A stretch of 64,000 nt of DNA from Pararhizobium arenae (GTDB taxonomy: Bacteria; Pseudomonadota; Alphaproteobacteria; Rhizobiales; Rhizobiaceae): assembly GCF_001931685.1 (NCBI RefSeq), contig NZ_MOOY01000002.1, forward strand, positions 434,001-498,000. The letters run 5' to 3'. The position numbers and the translations under genes are program-made. Positions within the stretch are counted from its first letter, which is position 1; each line of letters starts with the position of its first letter. The notes under the pieces were generated by a model that made no database searches, was not told the origin of the DNA, and worked only from the letters and a program-made list of their open reading frames with translations. Below are positions 8,835 through 17,966 of this stretch, in pieces.

Positions 8835-8859
8835 GGTCCGCGATTTGATCGCGGGCCCT
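8835..8859 (+). terminator. Intercistronic hairpin after chvE
   Basis: A 10-bp stem (8835-8844 with 8850-8859, one G-U pair) with a 5-base loop is followed by TTTCTCGTG. It lies 20 bases after the chvE stop and 79 before gguA. It probably acts as a partial terminator or 3'-end stabiliser that keeps the binding protein in excess over the transporter subunits. Confidence 0.65.
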
Positions 8860-8938
8860 TTCTCGTGATGAGGGAGCTTGCACTTACGGTCGGTCTGGCC
8901 TCATCATCCCTAAAAGACCACCGCTGGAATGCCTGAAC

Positions 8939-10474
8939 ATGGACAATATCATTCTCGAAATGCGGAGCATCACCAAGACGTTTCCTGGTGTCAAAGCTCT
9001 GGACAATGTCAGCTTCAAGGTCCGCGAAGGTGAAATTCACGCACTTGTCGGCGAAAACGGCGCCGGCAAATCGACGCTGATGAAGGTGTTGAGCGGCGTG
9101 TATCCCGCCGGCACCTATGAAGGCGAGATCCATTACGACGGCGAGCTTCGCCAGTTCTCGACGATCTCCGACAGCGAACATATCGGCATCATCATCATTC
9201 ACCAGGAGCTGGCGCTTGTTCCGCTGCTCTCGATCGCGGAAAACATCTTCCTCGGCAACGAGATCGCGACGAACGGCGTCATCAACTGGAAAGAGACTTT
9301 TGCGCGCACGCAGGAGCTTTTGAAAAAGGTTGGCCTCAACGAAGCGCCGCCGACCCTGATCACGGATATCGGCGTCGGCAAGCAGCAGCTGGTGGAAATC
9401 GCCAAGGCGTTGTCGAAGAAGGTTCGCCTCCTGATCCTCGACGAGCCGACCGCATCGCTCAACGAAACGGACAGTGACGCGCTCCTGAAGCTGCTGATGG
9501 AATTCCGCAAGCAGGGCATGACCTCGATCATCATCTCGCACAAGCTGAACGAGATCAAAAAGGTCGCCGACAAGATCACCATTCTGCGCGATGGCGGCAC
9601 GGTCGAGACACTCGACTGTCACCATGAAGACATCAGTGAAGACCGTATCATCAAGGGCATGGTCGGCCGCGACATGGAAGACCGCTACCCGCCGCGCGAG
9701 CCCAAGATCGGCGAGACGTTGCTCGAGGTGAAGAACTGGAACGTCTTCCACCAGCAGCACCGCGACCGCCAGTTCCTGCACGATATCAACTTCAACGTCC
9801 GCGCCGGCGAAGTCGTCGGTATCGCGGGCCTGATGGGCGCCGGCCGCACCGAAACGGCAATGAGCATCTTCGGACGGTCCTGGGGGCACAAGATCACCGG
9901 CGACGTCTCGATCCGCGGCAAGCAGGTCGATGTCAGCACGATCCCGAAGGCGATCGATGCCGGCCTTGCCTATGTGACGGAAGACCGCAAGCATCTCGGC
10001 CTCGTGCTGATCGACAACATCCTGCACAACACGACGCTTTCGAACCTCGAAGCGGTGTCGTCGGCAGGCGTGATCAACGATCATGAGGAACGCAAGGTCG
10101 CGTCCGACTATCGCCAGAAGCTGCGCATCCGTTCGCACTCGATCTATCAGGAAACAGTCAACCTCTCGGGCGGCAATCAGCAGAAGGTTGTTCTGTCCAA
10201 GTGGCTGTTTACCAATCCCGAGGTCCTGATCCTCGACGAACCGACGCGCGGTATCGACGTCGGCGCGAAATATGAAATCTACACCATCATCAACCAGCTT
10301 GCCGCAGAGGGTAAGGGCATCCTCATGATCTCGTCCGAGATGCCTGAACTTCTCGGAACCTGCGACCGCATCTACGTCATGAACGAGGGACGCATCGTGG
10401 CCGAGCTTTCCAAGGCTGAAGCCAGCCAGGAGTCTATCATGCGCGCCATCATGCGTTCCGGGGAGAAACACTAA
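8939..10474 (+). CDS. gguA: Multi-sugar ABC transporter ATP-binding protein GguA
   Basis: A 511-residue double ATPase of the CUT2 sugar importer class. The first domain has Walker [10 protein letters not shown] (about residues 38-46), signature region [14 protein letters not shown] and Walker [12 protein letters not shown]. The second has the degenerate P-loop GLMGAGRTE usual in this class, signature [15 protein letters not shown] and Walker [13 protein letters not shown]. It works with GguB and ChvE at the inner membrane. Its stop is 2 bases from the gguB start, so the two are translationally coupled. Confidence 0.94.
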   Translation: MDNIILEMRSITKTFPGVKALDNVSFKVREGEIHALVGENGAGKSTLMKVLSGVYPAGTYEGEIHYDGELRQFSTISDSEHIGIIIIHQELALVPLLSIAENIFLGNEIATNGVINWKETFARTQELLKKVGLNEAPPTLITDIGVGKQQLVEIAKALSKKVRLLILDEPTASLNETDSDALLKLLMEFRKQGMTSIIISHKLNEIKKVADKITILRDGGTVETLDCHHEDISEDRIIKGMVGRDMEDRYPPREPKIGETLLEVKNWNVFHQQHRDRQFLHDINFNVRAGEVVGIAGLMGAGRTETAMSIFGRSWGHKITGDVSIRGKQVDVSTIPKAIDAGLAYVTEDRKHLGLVLIDNILHNTTLSNLEAVSSAGVINDHEERKVASDYRQKLRIRSHSIYQETVNLSGGNQQKVVLSKWLFTNPEVLILDEPTRGIDVGAKYEIYTIINQLAAEGKGILMISSEMPELLGTCDRIYVMNEGRIVAELSKAEASQESIMRAIMRSGEKH

Positions 10475-10476
10475 TC

Positions 10477-11676
10477 ATGGTCACCGAAACCAAAACAACC
10501 CAGTCCGTCGGCGACTACCTGCGAGCCAATATCCGTGAATACGGCCTTCTGGTCGCGCTCGTCGTCATCATGGTCTTCTTTCAGGTCGTCACCGGCGGCG
10601 TTCTCTTCCGTCCGGTCAACATCACCAACCTGATCCTGCAGAACTCGTTCATCGTCATCATGGCGCTGGGCATGCTGCTGATCATCGTCGCGGGTCACAT
10701 CGACCTGTCGGTCGGCTCGATCGTCGCCTTCACCGGCGGCCTGTCGGCGATCATGCTGGTCAAATGGGGCATCCACTATTCGATCGTCGTGCCGGTCTGC
10801 CTTGTCCTGGGCGGTCTCGTTGGCGCCGCTCAGGGTTACTGGGTCGCCTACCAGAAGATCCCGGCCTTCATCGTGACGCTCGCCGGCATGCTCGTGTTCC
10901 GCGGCCTGACCTACCTCATCCTGCAGAACCGCCCGATCGGCCCGTTCCCGAAGGATTTCCAGTCGCTCTCGACCGGCTTTATTCCGGACTTCCTGTATTT
11001 CCTCAACCCCGCTCCCGGCGTCATCACGAACTTCGCTGCGCTCGCCGTCGTCGTTGTTCTGGTCGCGCTGGCGTTCTACTACGGTCTTAAGAACCGCAAG
11101 GAAAACGAGAAGCACGGCACCGAAAACGAGCCTTTCGGCTTCTTTATCGCGCAGATGGGCATCATCGCCGTCGTTGCGATTTTCCTCGGCTTCCAGCTGT
11201 CGACCTACAAGGGCTTCCCGAACGTCCTCGTCGTCATGGCTTTGCTGATTGCGCTCTATACCTTCATCACGACGCGCTCGACCGTTGGTCGTCGGATCTA
11301 TGCGATGGGCGGTAACGAGAAGGCTGCCAAGCTCTCGGGTATCAACACCGAACGCCTGACCTTCTATACCTTCGTCAACATGGGTGTTCTCGCCGCTCTC
11401 GCCGGCATGATCATCGCGGCCCGTCTCAACTCGGCAACCCCGAAGGCCGGCGTCGGCTTCGAACTCGACGTTATCGCAGCCTGCTTCATCGGCGGCGCTT
11501 CGGCCTCCGGCGGCGTTGGCAAGATCACCGGTGCCGTCATCGGCGCGTTCATCATGGGCGTCATGAACAACGGCATGTCGATCATGGGTCTCGGCATCGA
11601 CTACCAGCAGCTCGTCAAGGGTCTGGTCCTGCTCGCGGCCGTCTTCTTCGACGTCTACAACAAGAACAAGGGCTGA
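10477..11676 (+). CDS. gguB: Multi-sugar ABC transporter permease GguB
   Basis: A 399-residue CUT2 permease with about ten membrane segments. Family stretches visible are HIDLSVGSIVAFTGG, PAFIVTLAGMLVFRGLTYLI, and the C-terminal IAACFIGGASASGGVGKITGAVIGA. A charged cytoplasmic loop (KNRKENEKHGTENE, about residues 206-219) resembles that of XylH-type permeases. It forms the membrane channel for ChvE-delivered sugars with GguA. Downstream, two hairpins separate it from gguC. Confidence 0.93.
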   Translation: MVTETKTTQSVGDYLRANIREYGLLVALVVIMVFFQVVTGGVLFRPVNITNLILQNSFIVIMALGMLLIIVAGHIDLSVGSIVAFTGGLSAIMLVKWGIHYSIVVPVCLVLGGLVGAAQGYWVAYQKIPAFIVTLAGMLVFRGLTYLILQNRPIGPFPKDFQSLSTGFIPDFLYFLNPAPGVITNFAALAVVVVLVALAFYYGLKNRKENEKHGTENEPFGFFIAQMGIIAVVAIFLGFQLSTYKGFPNVLVVMALLIALYTFITTRSTVGRRIYAMGGNEKAAKLSGINTERLTFYTFVNMGVLAALAGMIIAARLNSATPKAGVGFELDVIAACFIGGASASGGVGKITGAVIGAFIMGVMNNGMSIMGLGIDYQQLVKGLVLLAAVFFDVYNKNKG

Positions 11677-11690
11677 GCCCAAACCTCTAT

Positions 11691-11811
11691 CCCGCGCGGT
11701 TTCGACCGCGTGGGCCATGCTATTTGGCGCGCGTCCACATGTCGGATGTACGTCCATCAGAATGCCTTGAACGTGGCGATCCGATCGCCCAATTGAGAGG
11801 GCAACGCCCTC
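11691..11811 (+). other. Two hairpins in the gguB-gguC gap
   Basis: The 205-base gap holds a GC stem at 11691-11714 (CCCGCGCGGT / ACCGCGTGGG with one mispair, TTCG loop) and a second at 11797-11811 (GAGGGC / GCCCTC, 3-base loop). Neither is followed by a T-run, so they are more likely processing or stability elements than full terminators. The gap is unusually long for this operon. Confidence 0.5.
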
Positions 11812-11881
11812 CCGTGGATGCTCCGCTTCTGCCGGCCGTGTTGCCGCCCGGACGTCCGACTTTAGAGAAGAGGACAGAATT

Positions 11882-12874
11882 GTGCTGATTTCCCAGGTCA
11901 AGAACGCCGACGGCTCCATCACGGTCGCAGTTCGCGATAACGGCGGCGAGGCGCGCGCGGTCAAGGGTGCCGCGAGCGTGCATGCGCTCGCGCTGGAAGC
12001 CGCCAATTCCGGCAAGAGCCTGAAGGCTGTCATCGATGAGAAGGGTCTTGGCGATATCGTTGACCTGCAGGACGCTTATGCCAAGGGCCTGTTCCTGCCG
12101 CCGATCACCCATGCCGATCCGGCACACCTGCATCTGACCGGTACCGGTCTCACCCATCTCGGTTCCGCCGCGACGCGCGATGCCATGCACGCTGCCGTTT
12201 CCAAGGTGGAGGAGGGCGCGACCGACACCATGAAGATGTTCAAGATGGGCCTCGAAGGCGGCAAGCCGAAGCCTGGCGAAAAGGGCGTTCAGCCCGAGTG
12301 GTTCTACAAGGGCAATGGCACGCAGTCGATCGCGCCGGGTGCTGACCTCGTTTCCCCGTCCTTTGCCGAAGATGGCGGTGAAGAGCCGGAAATGGCCGGG
12401 ATCTACGTCATCTCCGACAAGGGCACGCCGTTCCGCATCGGCTTTGCCGTTGCCAACGAATTCTCCGACCACGTTACCGAGCGTGTGAACTATCTCTACC
12501 TCGCGCATTCGAAGCTGCGTCCGGCGAGCTTCGGCCCGGAAATCCGCGTCGGGGAAGCGCCCGCCGATATCCGCGGCGCGTCGCGCATCATCCGGGATGG
12601 CGAGGTTGTCTGGGAAAAGCCGTTTTTGTCCGGCGAAACCAACATGTCGCACACCTTCGCCAACCTCGAATACCATCACTTCAAGTACGGCATCTTCCGC
12701 GAGCCGGGCGATGTGCATGTCCATATGTTCGGCACCGCGACGCTGTCTTTCGGTGACGGCTTCAAGACGCAGGCCGGCGATGTGTTTGAAATCGAAGCAG
12801 GCGAGTTCGGCTTGCCGCTTCGCAATACGCTGGCCATTGCCGGCGAGGAAGAAATCGTGATCGGCCAGCTCTGA
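11882..12874 (+). CDS. gguC: GguC, fumarylacetoacetase-fold sugar-acid dehydratase (AraD1 type)
   Basis: A 330-residue protein of the AraD1/GguC family, related to fumarylacetoacetate hydrolase. Members are proposed or shown to dehydrate 2-keto-3-deoxy-pentonates to alpha-ketoglutaric semialdehyde. It begins with GTG, with AGAGAAGAGGA upstream. The C-terminal half carries the FAH-like region (AGIYVISDKGTPFRIGFAVANEFSDH, residues about 172-197). Its position before an alpha-ketoglutaric semialdehyde dehydrogenase-type gene and an aldonate dehydratase fits a non-phosphorylative pentose pathway. GguC is dispensable for sugar transport in Agrobacterium, which agrees with a catabolic role. The exact substrate is inferred. 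Confidence 0.82.
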   Translation: MLISQVKNADGSITVAVRDNGGEARAVKGAASVHALALEAANSGKSLKAVIDEKGLGDIVDLQDAYAKGLFLPPITHADPAHLHLTGTGLTHLGSAATRDAMHAAVSKVEEGATDTMKMFKMGLEGGKPKPGEKGVQPEWFYKGNGTQSIAPGADLVSPSFAEDGGEEPEMAGIYVISDKGTPFRIGFAVANEFSDHVTERVNYLYLAHSKLRPASFGPEIRVGEAPADIRGASRIIRDGEVVWEKPFLSGETNMSHTFANLEYHHFKYGIFREPGDVHVHMFGTATLSFGDGFKTQAGDVFEIEAGEFGLPLRNTLAIAGEEEIVIGQL

Positions 12875-12946
12875 GCGGGTCGTTCGTTTCCTGGCGAGTG
12901 ACCGCGGTGGCGGCGCTCGCGTCAGAACCAAGGAGGGCTTAAGCCC

Positions 12947-14380
12947 ATGACACTTCATCAGAACCTGATTGCCGGCGAATGGGTCGGCAGCAACGGCGTT
13001 GAAAACATCAACCCGTCGAACACCAACGAAGTTATCGGTCTCTACGCCACCGCATCTGCGGATGACGTCAGGACCGCGATTGCCGCCGCCAAGCAGGCTT
13101 TCCCGGCCTGGTCGCGCTCGGGCATCCTGGAGCGCCACGCGATCCTGAAGAAGACCTCCGACGAGATCATGGCCCGCAAGGAAGAGCTCGGCCGCCTGCT
13201 TGCCCGCGAGGAGGGCAAGACACTTCCGGAAGCCATCGGCGAAACCATTCGCGCCGGCCAGATCTTCGACTTCTTTGCCGGTGAGGCCCTGCGCCTTGCA
13301 GGCGAAGTGCTGCCGTCGGTTCGTCCGAACATCGGCGTCGAGATCACCCGCGAAGCTGTCGGCGTCGTCGGCATCATTACGCCGTGGAACTTTCCGATCG
13401 CTATTCCGGCCTGGAAGATCGCGCCGGCGCTCTGCTACGGCAACACCGTCGTCTTCAAGCCGGCCGAGCTGGTTCCGGGCTGCGCCCACGCCATTGTCGA
13501 TATTCTGCACCGCGCCGGCCTGCCGAAGGGCGTCCTGAACCTCGTCATGGGCAAGGGCTCGGTCGTCGGTCAGGCGATGCTCGACAGCGCCGATCTTGCT
13601 GCCATCACCTTCACCGGCTCGACCGGCACGGGCAAGCGTGTGGCTGCCGCCTCCATCGAACATAACCGCAAGTTCCAGCTGGAAATGGGCGGCAAGAACC
13701 CGATGATCGTTCTCGACGACGCCGACCTTACCGTTGCCGTCGAAGCGGCTGCAAACTCCGGCTTCTTCTCGACCGGTCAGCGTTGCACCGCATCCTCGCG
13801 CCTGATCGTCACGGAAGGCATCCACGACAAGTTCGTTGCAGCCCTGACTGAAAAACTCAAGACGCTGGTTGTCGACGATGCGCTGAAGGCCGGCACCCAT
13901 ATCGGCCCCGTTGTCGACGAGCGCCAGCTGGCGACGGACACGGATTACATCGACATCGGCAAAAAGGAAGGCGCCAAGCTCGCTTTCGGCGGTGACACTA
14001 TCACCCGCGAAAACCCGGGCTTCTACCTGCAGCCGACGCTGTTTACCGAAGCCACCAATCAGATGCGCATCAGCCGCGAAGAGATCTTCGGACCGGTCGC
14101 CTCCGTCATCCGCGTCAAGGATTACGAGGAAGCGCTCGCCGTTGCCAACGACACGCCGTTCGGCCTGTCGGCGGGTATCGCGACGACCAGTCTGAAGCAT
14201 GCAACGCATTTCAAGCGCAACTCGGAAGCCGGCATGGTCATGGTCAACCTGCCGACGGCGGGTGTCGACTTCCACGTGCCCTTCGGCGGCCGCAAGGCCT
14301 CGTCCTTCGGTTCGCGCGAGCAGGGCAAGTATGCCGCCGAGTTCTTCACCACCGTCAAGACCGCGTACACGCTGGCGTAA
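12947..14380 (+). CDS. Aldehyde dehydrogenase, probably alpha-ketoglutaric semialdehyde dehydrogenase
   Basis: A 477-residue NAD(P)-dependent aldehyde dehydrogenase. The catalytic Cys is C280 (STGQRCTAS), the general base is E246 (LEMGGKN), and the cofactor motif TFTGSTGTGK is at residues 221-230. Length and sequence style fit 2,5-dioxovalerate (alpha-ketoglutaric semialdehyde) dehydrogenases that finish the non-phosphorylative arabinose or xylose route by forming alpha-ketoglutarate. The neighbours GguC and an IlvD-type dehydratase support this; succinic semialdehyde dehydrogenase activity is the main alternative. GGAGG lies 10 bases before the ATG. Confidence 0.85.
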   Translation: MTLHQNLIAGEWVGSNGVENINPSNTNEVIGLYATASADDVRTAIAAAKQAFPAWSRSGILERHAILKKTSDEIMARKEELGRLLAREEGKTLPEAIGETIRAGQIFDFFAGEALRLAGEVLPSVRPNIGVEITREAVGVVGIITPWNFPIAIPAWKIAPALCYGNTVVFKPAELVPGCAHAIVDILHRAGLPKGVLNLVMGKGSVVGQAMLDSADLAAITFTGSTGTGKRVAAASIEHNRKFQLEMGGKNPMIVLDDADLTVAVEAAANSGFFSTGQRCTASSRLIVTEGIHDKFVAALTEKLKTLVVDDALKAGTHIGPVVDERQLATDTDYIDIGKKEGAKLAFGGDTITRENPGFYLQPTLFTEATNQMRISREEIFGPVASVIRVKDYEEALAVANDTPFGLSAGIATTSLKHATHFKRNSEAGMVMVNLPTAGVDFHVPFGGRKASSFGSREQGKYAAEFFTTVKTAYTLA

Positions 14381-14434
14381 CGCATTTTTCGCCGGGTCGG
14401 CTCGTGCCGGCCCGGTATCTCAAAGGACAAGGCA

Positions 14435-16174
14435 ATGTTCAAGAAAGCACAATGGCCGCGGCAGCTGCGGTCGCAGCATTGGTACGGCGGCACCAGCCGT
14501 GACGTGATCTACCACCGCGGCTGGATGAAGAACCAGGGCTACCCGCACGACTTGTTCGATGGCCGCCCGGTGATCGGCATCCTCAACACCTGGTCGGACA
14601 TGACCCCGTGCAACGGCCACCTGCGCGAACTCGCCGAAAAGGTGAAGGCCGGCATTTGGGAAGCCGGTGGTTTCCCGATGGAAGTGCCGGTATTCTCGGC
14701 CTCGGAAAACACCTTCCGTCCGACGGCCATGATGTACCGCAACCTTGCGGCGCTCTCGATCGAGGAAACCATTCGCGGCCAGCCTATGGATGGCTGCGTG
14801 CTGATGGTCGGCTGTGACAAGACCACGCCGTCGCTGCTGATGGCGGCTGCTTCGGTCGATCTGCCGTCGATCGTCGTTACCGGCGGCCCGATGCTGAACG
14901 GCTATTTCCGCGGCGAGCGCGTCGGCTCCGGCACGCACCTGTGGAAGTTCTCCGAAATGGTGAAGGCCGGCGAGATGACGCAGGAAGAGTTCCTTGAAGC
15001 GGAAGCTTCGATGAGCCGTTCTTCCGGCACCTGCAACACCATGGGCACCGCCTCGACCATGGCGTCGATGGCTGAAGCCCTCGGGATGGCGCTCTCCGGC
15101 AATGCCGCGATCCCGGGCGTCGACTCGCGTCGCAAGGTCATGGCCCAGCTCACCGGTCGCCGCATCGTGCAGATGGTCAAGGACGACCTGAAGCCATCGG
15201 ACATCATGACCAAGCAGGCCTTCGAAAACGCTATCCGCACCAATGCGGCCATCGGCGGTTCGACCAATGCCGTCATCCACCTGCTCGCCATGGCCGGCCG
15301 CGTCGGCATCGACCTGACGCTGGACGACTGGGACCGCTGTGGTCGCGACGTTCCGACGATCGTCAACCTGATGCCGTCGGGCAAATACCTGATGGAAGAG
15401 TTCTTCTACGCCGGCGGCCTGCCGGTGGTGCTGAAGCGCCTCGGCGAAGCCGGGCTTCTGCACAAGGATGCGCTCACCGTTTCCGGCGAAAGCGTCTGGG
15501 ATGAAGTCAAGGACGTCGTCAACTGGAACGAAGACGTCATCCTGCCGGCCGAGAAGGCGCTGACCCAGTCCGGTGGCATCGTCGTCGTTCGCGGCAACCT
15601 TGCTCCGAAGGGCGCGGTTCTGAAGCCGTCGGCTGCTTCCCCGCATCTGCTGACGCATCGCGGCCGCGCCGTCGTGTTCGAAGACATCGACGACTACAAG
15701 GCGAAGATCAACGACGACAATCTCGACATCGACGAGACGTGCGTCATGGTCATGAAGAACTGTGGTCCGAAGGGCTATCCGGGTATGGCCGAAGTCGGCA
15801 ACATGGGCCTTCCGCCCAAGGTGCTGAAGAAGGGCATCACCGATATGGTGCGCATCTCCGACGCCCGTATGTCCGGCACGGCCTACGGTACCGTCGTCCT
15901 GCACACCTCGCCGGAAGCTGCCGTCGGTGGCCCGCTCGCTGTCATCAAGAACGGTGACATGATCGAGCTGGACGTTCCGAACCGTCGTCTGCATGTCGAC
16001 ATTTCCGACGAGGAAATGGCCCGTCGTCTGGCCGAATGGAAGCCGCAGCACGAGTTGCCGACCTCCGGCTACGCCTGGCTGCACCAGCAGCACGTCCAGG
16101 GCGCCGACACCGGCGCCGACCTCGACTTCCTCAAGGGATGTCGCGGCAGCGCAGTCGGCAAGGATAGCCACTGA
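14435..16174 (+). CDS. IlvD/Edd-family sugar-acid dehydratase, probably L-arabinonate dehydratase
   Basis: A 579-residue iron-sulfur dehydratase. Three Cys expected to ligate the cluster are visible: C59 (MTPCNGHL), C127 (VGCDKTTPS) and C200 (SSGTCNTMGTAS). Family members include dihydroxyacid dehydratase IlvD, phosphogluconate dehydratase Edd and aldonate dehydratases. The operon context (ChvE-Ggu transport, GguC, aldehyde dehydrogenase) favours a pentonate dehydratase over IlvD. It is the last gene before the terminator at 16204-16232. No sugar 1-dehydrogenase or lactonase lies in this operon, so those steps must be encoded elsewhere. Confidence 0.84.
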   Translation: MFKKAQWPRQLRSQHWYGGTSRDVIYHRGWMKNQGYPHDLFDGRPVIGILNTWSDMTPCNGHLRELAEKVKAGIWEAGGFPMEVPVFSASENTFRPTAMMYRNLAALSIEETIRGQPMDGCVLMVGCDKTTPSLLMAAASVDLPSIVVTGGPMLNGYFRGERVGSGTHLWKFSEMVKAGEMTQEEFLEAEASMSRSSGTCNTMGTASTMASMAEALGMALSGNAAIPGVDSRRKVMAQLTGRRIVQMVKDDLKPSDIMTKQAFENAIRTNAAIGGSTNAVIHLLAMAGRVGIDLTLDDWDRCGRDVPTIVNLMPSGKYLMEEFFYAGGLPVVLKRLGEAGLLHKDALTVSGESVWDEVKDVVNWNEDVILPAEKALTQSGGIVVVRGNLAPKGAVLKPSAASPHLLTHRGRAVVFEDIDDYKAKINDDNLDIDETCVMVMKNCGPKGYPGMAEVGNMGLPPKVLKKGITDMVRISDARMSGTAYGTVVLHTSPEAAVGGPLAVIKNGDMIELDVPNRRLHVDISDEEMARRLAEWKPQHELPTSGYAWLHQQHVQGADTGADLDFLKGCRGSAVGKDSH

Positions 16175-16203
16175 TCGGAGTTTTACAGGTTTGAGTTTGA
16201 GAG

Positions 16204-16232
16204 AAAGGCGGGGTACAGACCTCGCCTTTTTT
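16204..16232 (+). terminator. Rho-independent terminator of the chvE-ggu operon
   Basis: A 10-bp stem (16204-16213 with 16220-16229, one G-U pair) with loop TACAGA runs directly into six T residues. It lies 30 bases after the dehydratase stop and cleanly separates this operon from the toxin-antitoxin pair. Confidence 0.9.
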
Positions 16233-16298
16233 CATTTGGTGACCGGCTTGCCAGATCTCTTTTTAAAAGAGCACATCAGGACTATATTTCCGTTCATC

Positions 16299-16317
16299 TG
16301 TACAGGAGATATGTACA
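16299..16317. promoter_or_regulatory. Paired TGTACA motif, putative autoregulatory operator
   Basis: Two copies of TGTACA (16299-16304 and 16312-16317) flank the Shine-Dalgarno AGGAG of the antitoxin gene. TGTACA is the core of the YefM operator in E. coli. A TATATT hexamer at 16283-16288 could be the -10 element, placing the motif just downstream of the transcription start. The Phd/YefM-type antitoxin encoded next is the likely ligand. Confidence 0.55.
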
Positions 16318-16562
16318 TGAATGAGAAAACGGTTGGCGCAGCTGAGTTCAAGGCTAACTGCCTTAATCTTATCGACAAGATGGCAGATGACGGCGAACCC
16401 GTCATCGTCACAAAGCGTGGAAGGCCCGTCGCGCGGCTTTCGCCGATACGCGTAGCTGACGTACCCACCAGCATCATCGGTGCGATGAAGGGGAGCGTTT
16501 CTGGTTACGATGATCCTTTCTCCCCGGCGACGGATGCCGGTGACTGGGATGCCGAGACGTGA
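16317..16562 (+). CDS. Phd/YefM-family antitoxin
   Basis: An 81-residue antitoxin with the Phd/YefM N-terminal DNA-binding domain (VGAAEFKANCLNLID ... EPVIVTKRGRPVARLSP) and a short acidic C-terminal tail that should neutralise the toxin. Two ATGs are possible, 16311 and 16317; the second has AGGAG at the usual 8-base spacing and is chosen. The stop overlaps the toxin start (GTGA), so translation is coupled. Confidence 0.86.
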   Translation: MNEKTVGAAEFKANCLNLIDKMADDGEPVIVTKRGRPVARLSPIRVADVPTSIIGAMKGSVSGYDDPFSPATDAGDWDAET

Positions 16563-16972
16563 TCCTTCTCGACACACACGTTCTTGTCTGGGCTGTTCAT
16601 GACGATGGCCGGCTGGGCAGAAAGGCGCGGGCGATCATCGAAGATTGTACCCGCAACAGCCGTGTTCTGGTCTCGGCGATCACCCCTTGGGAGATTGCCA
16701 TGCTCTCGGAGAAGGGGAGTCTTGTCTTGAACGATGATGTGGCACGCTGGATCGATCGTGTTCTGGCTTTGCCGGGCATAAAGCTGGCGGCGCTGGAGCC
16801 ACAGATTGCGGTGGGAAGTGTGAGATTGCCGGGCATTTTTCATCCGGACCCAGCCGATCGGATGATCGTTGCGACGGCGCGCTTTCATCAGGTGCCACTG
16901 ATGACGGCTGATCAGGCTGTACTTGCCTATGGCGATGAAGGACATGTCGATGTCCTTCCAGCGTCCCAATAA
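16559..16972 (+). CDS. PIN-domain toxin, VapC type
   Basis: A 137-residue PIN ribonuclease toxin. The acidic metal-binding residues are visible in LLDTHVLVW (Asp near residue 5), TPWEIAML (Glu) and PADRMIVATA (Asp). It starts with GTG overlapping the antitoxin stop by 4 bases. VapC toxins cleave tRNA or rRNA when the antitoxin is degraded. Pairing a PIN toxin with a Phd-type antitoxin is common in proteobacteria. The RNA target is unknown. Confidence 0.87.
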   Translation: MILLDTHVLVWAVHDDGRLGRKARAIIEDCTRNSRVLVSAITPWEIAMLSEKGSLVLNDDVARWIDRVLALPGIKLAALEPQIAVGSVRLPGIFHPDPADRMIVATARFHQVPLMTADQAVLAYGDEGHVDVLPASQ

Positions 16973-17124
16973 TTAAAGACTGATCAGCTCCGGTTCGCAC
17001 ACGGCTGTTGCCGCGCCGATCCGGGTGACCCTCGGTGGGGCAATTGCGGTGCTGGCCCAGATCCTTGGATGAATGCCAACAAACGCCTTGCCGATTGAAA
17101 TCAATCGACATCTGAAAGCTTCGA

Positions 17125-17946
17125 TCAGCTTTGCGACTGGCTCTGCCCCTGCTTCTGCTCGACCGTGACGGCTACTTTCAGGCTCTCGTTGGCCGAGCCA
17201 TGGACGAGGCCTGAGATCGGCGCCGCATCCTTGTAATCAAGACCGGAGGCGATGCGGACGTAGCGGTCGTCCGGACACATCTTGTTGGCGGCATCGAAGC
17301 CGACCCAGCCGAGGCCGTTCAGATGAACCTCCGCCCACGCGTGGGTCGCAGTCTGTTCCGGGTGATCGTCCATCATGAGGTAACCGGAGACATAGCGTGC
17401 CGGCAGGCCCAGCGTTCGGGCGGCTGCGACGAATATGTGGGCGTGATCCTGGCATACGCCGCTGCCCTTTTCCAGCGCTTGATCGGCGGTCGTTTCGGTT
17501 TCTGTTGCGCCGGTTTTGTACTCAACGCGTTCATGAATTTCGCCCATCAGCGCATGCATGCGGGCAAGATCGCTGTCGCCGGCGGTTGATTTCGCCATGT
17601 TGCGGATGGGCTTGGTCTTCTTCGTCAGCGGCGTCTCGCGCAGGTAGAGCCACAGCGGCGTGTAGCCAAGATGCTGGCCGAAGACACCGGCCTTGTCTTC
17701 GGTTTCGATTTCGCCGGACGCGGTGATGCGGATCGCACTTCGCTCGGCATTGACGCTGACCAGATTGGTGTGGTTGCCGAAATGGTCGTCGTAACCGACT
17801 TCGAGATTGGCGCCTTCGACGGTGATATCCCAGCCGAGAACGGTCTGGCCCGGCTGGTTGTGCGGTGTCAGGCGCAGTCTTTGCAGCGCGTACTGCACCG
17901 GTTCGTCATAGCTGTATTCGGTGGTGTGGCTGATTTTCAGACGCAT
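17125..17946 (-). CDS. Transglutaminase-like protein of an ATP-grasp/alpha-E operon
   Basis: A 273-residue protein with an N-terminal beta-rich domain (residues 1-100) and a transglutaminase-like cysteine protease fold. The catalytic triad is intact: C165 (GSGVCQDHAH), H202 (THAWAEVHL) and D218 (GFDAANKM). No signal peptide is seen, so it is probably cytoplasmic. It is the last gene of a three-gene operon behind the alpha-E and ATP-grasp genes. Such clusters have been proposed to make and cleave peptide or amide bonds on an unknown substrate. The C-terminus is Gln/Ser-rich. Confidence 0.88.
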   Translation of the reverse strand: MRLKISHTTEYSYDEPVQYALQRLRLTPHNQPGQTVLGWDITVEGANLEVGYDDHFGNHTNLVSVNAERSAIRITASGEIETEDKAGVFGQHLGYTPLWLYLRETPLTKKTKPIRNMAKSTAGDSDLARMHALMGEIHERVEYKTGATETETTADQALEKGSGVCQDHAHIFVAAARTLGLPARYVSGYLMMDDHPEQTATHAWAEVHLNGLGWVGFDAANKMCPDDRYVRIASGLDYKDAAPISGLVHGSANESLKVAVTVEQKQGQSQSQS

Positions 17947-17966
17947 GGGTATCTCCGTTCCGAAAC

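Noticed and set aside
7730-10471. Very long minus-strand open frame (913 codons) opposite chvE and gguA
   Set aside because: It is antisense to two well-recognised genes; the translation is charged and repetitive, with no family features. Such frames arise from the third-position G/C bias of the sense genes.
10471-14275. Long minus-strand frames opposite gguB, gguC and the aldehyde dehydrogenase gene
   Set aside because: They lie fully on the complement of recognised genes and show only low-complexity Asp/Arg/Gly-rich sequence.
14420-16171. 583-codon minus-strand frame opposite the IlvD-type dehydratase
   Set aside because: No ribosome site or recognisable domain; the sense gene is certain.
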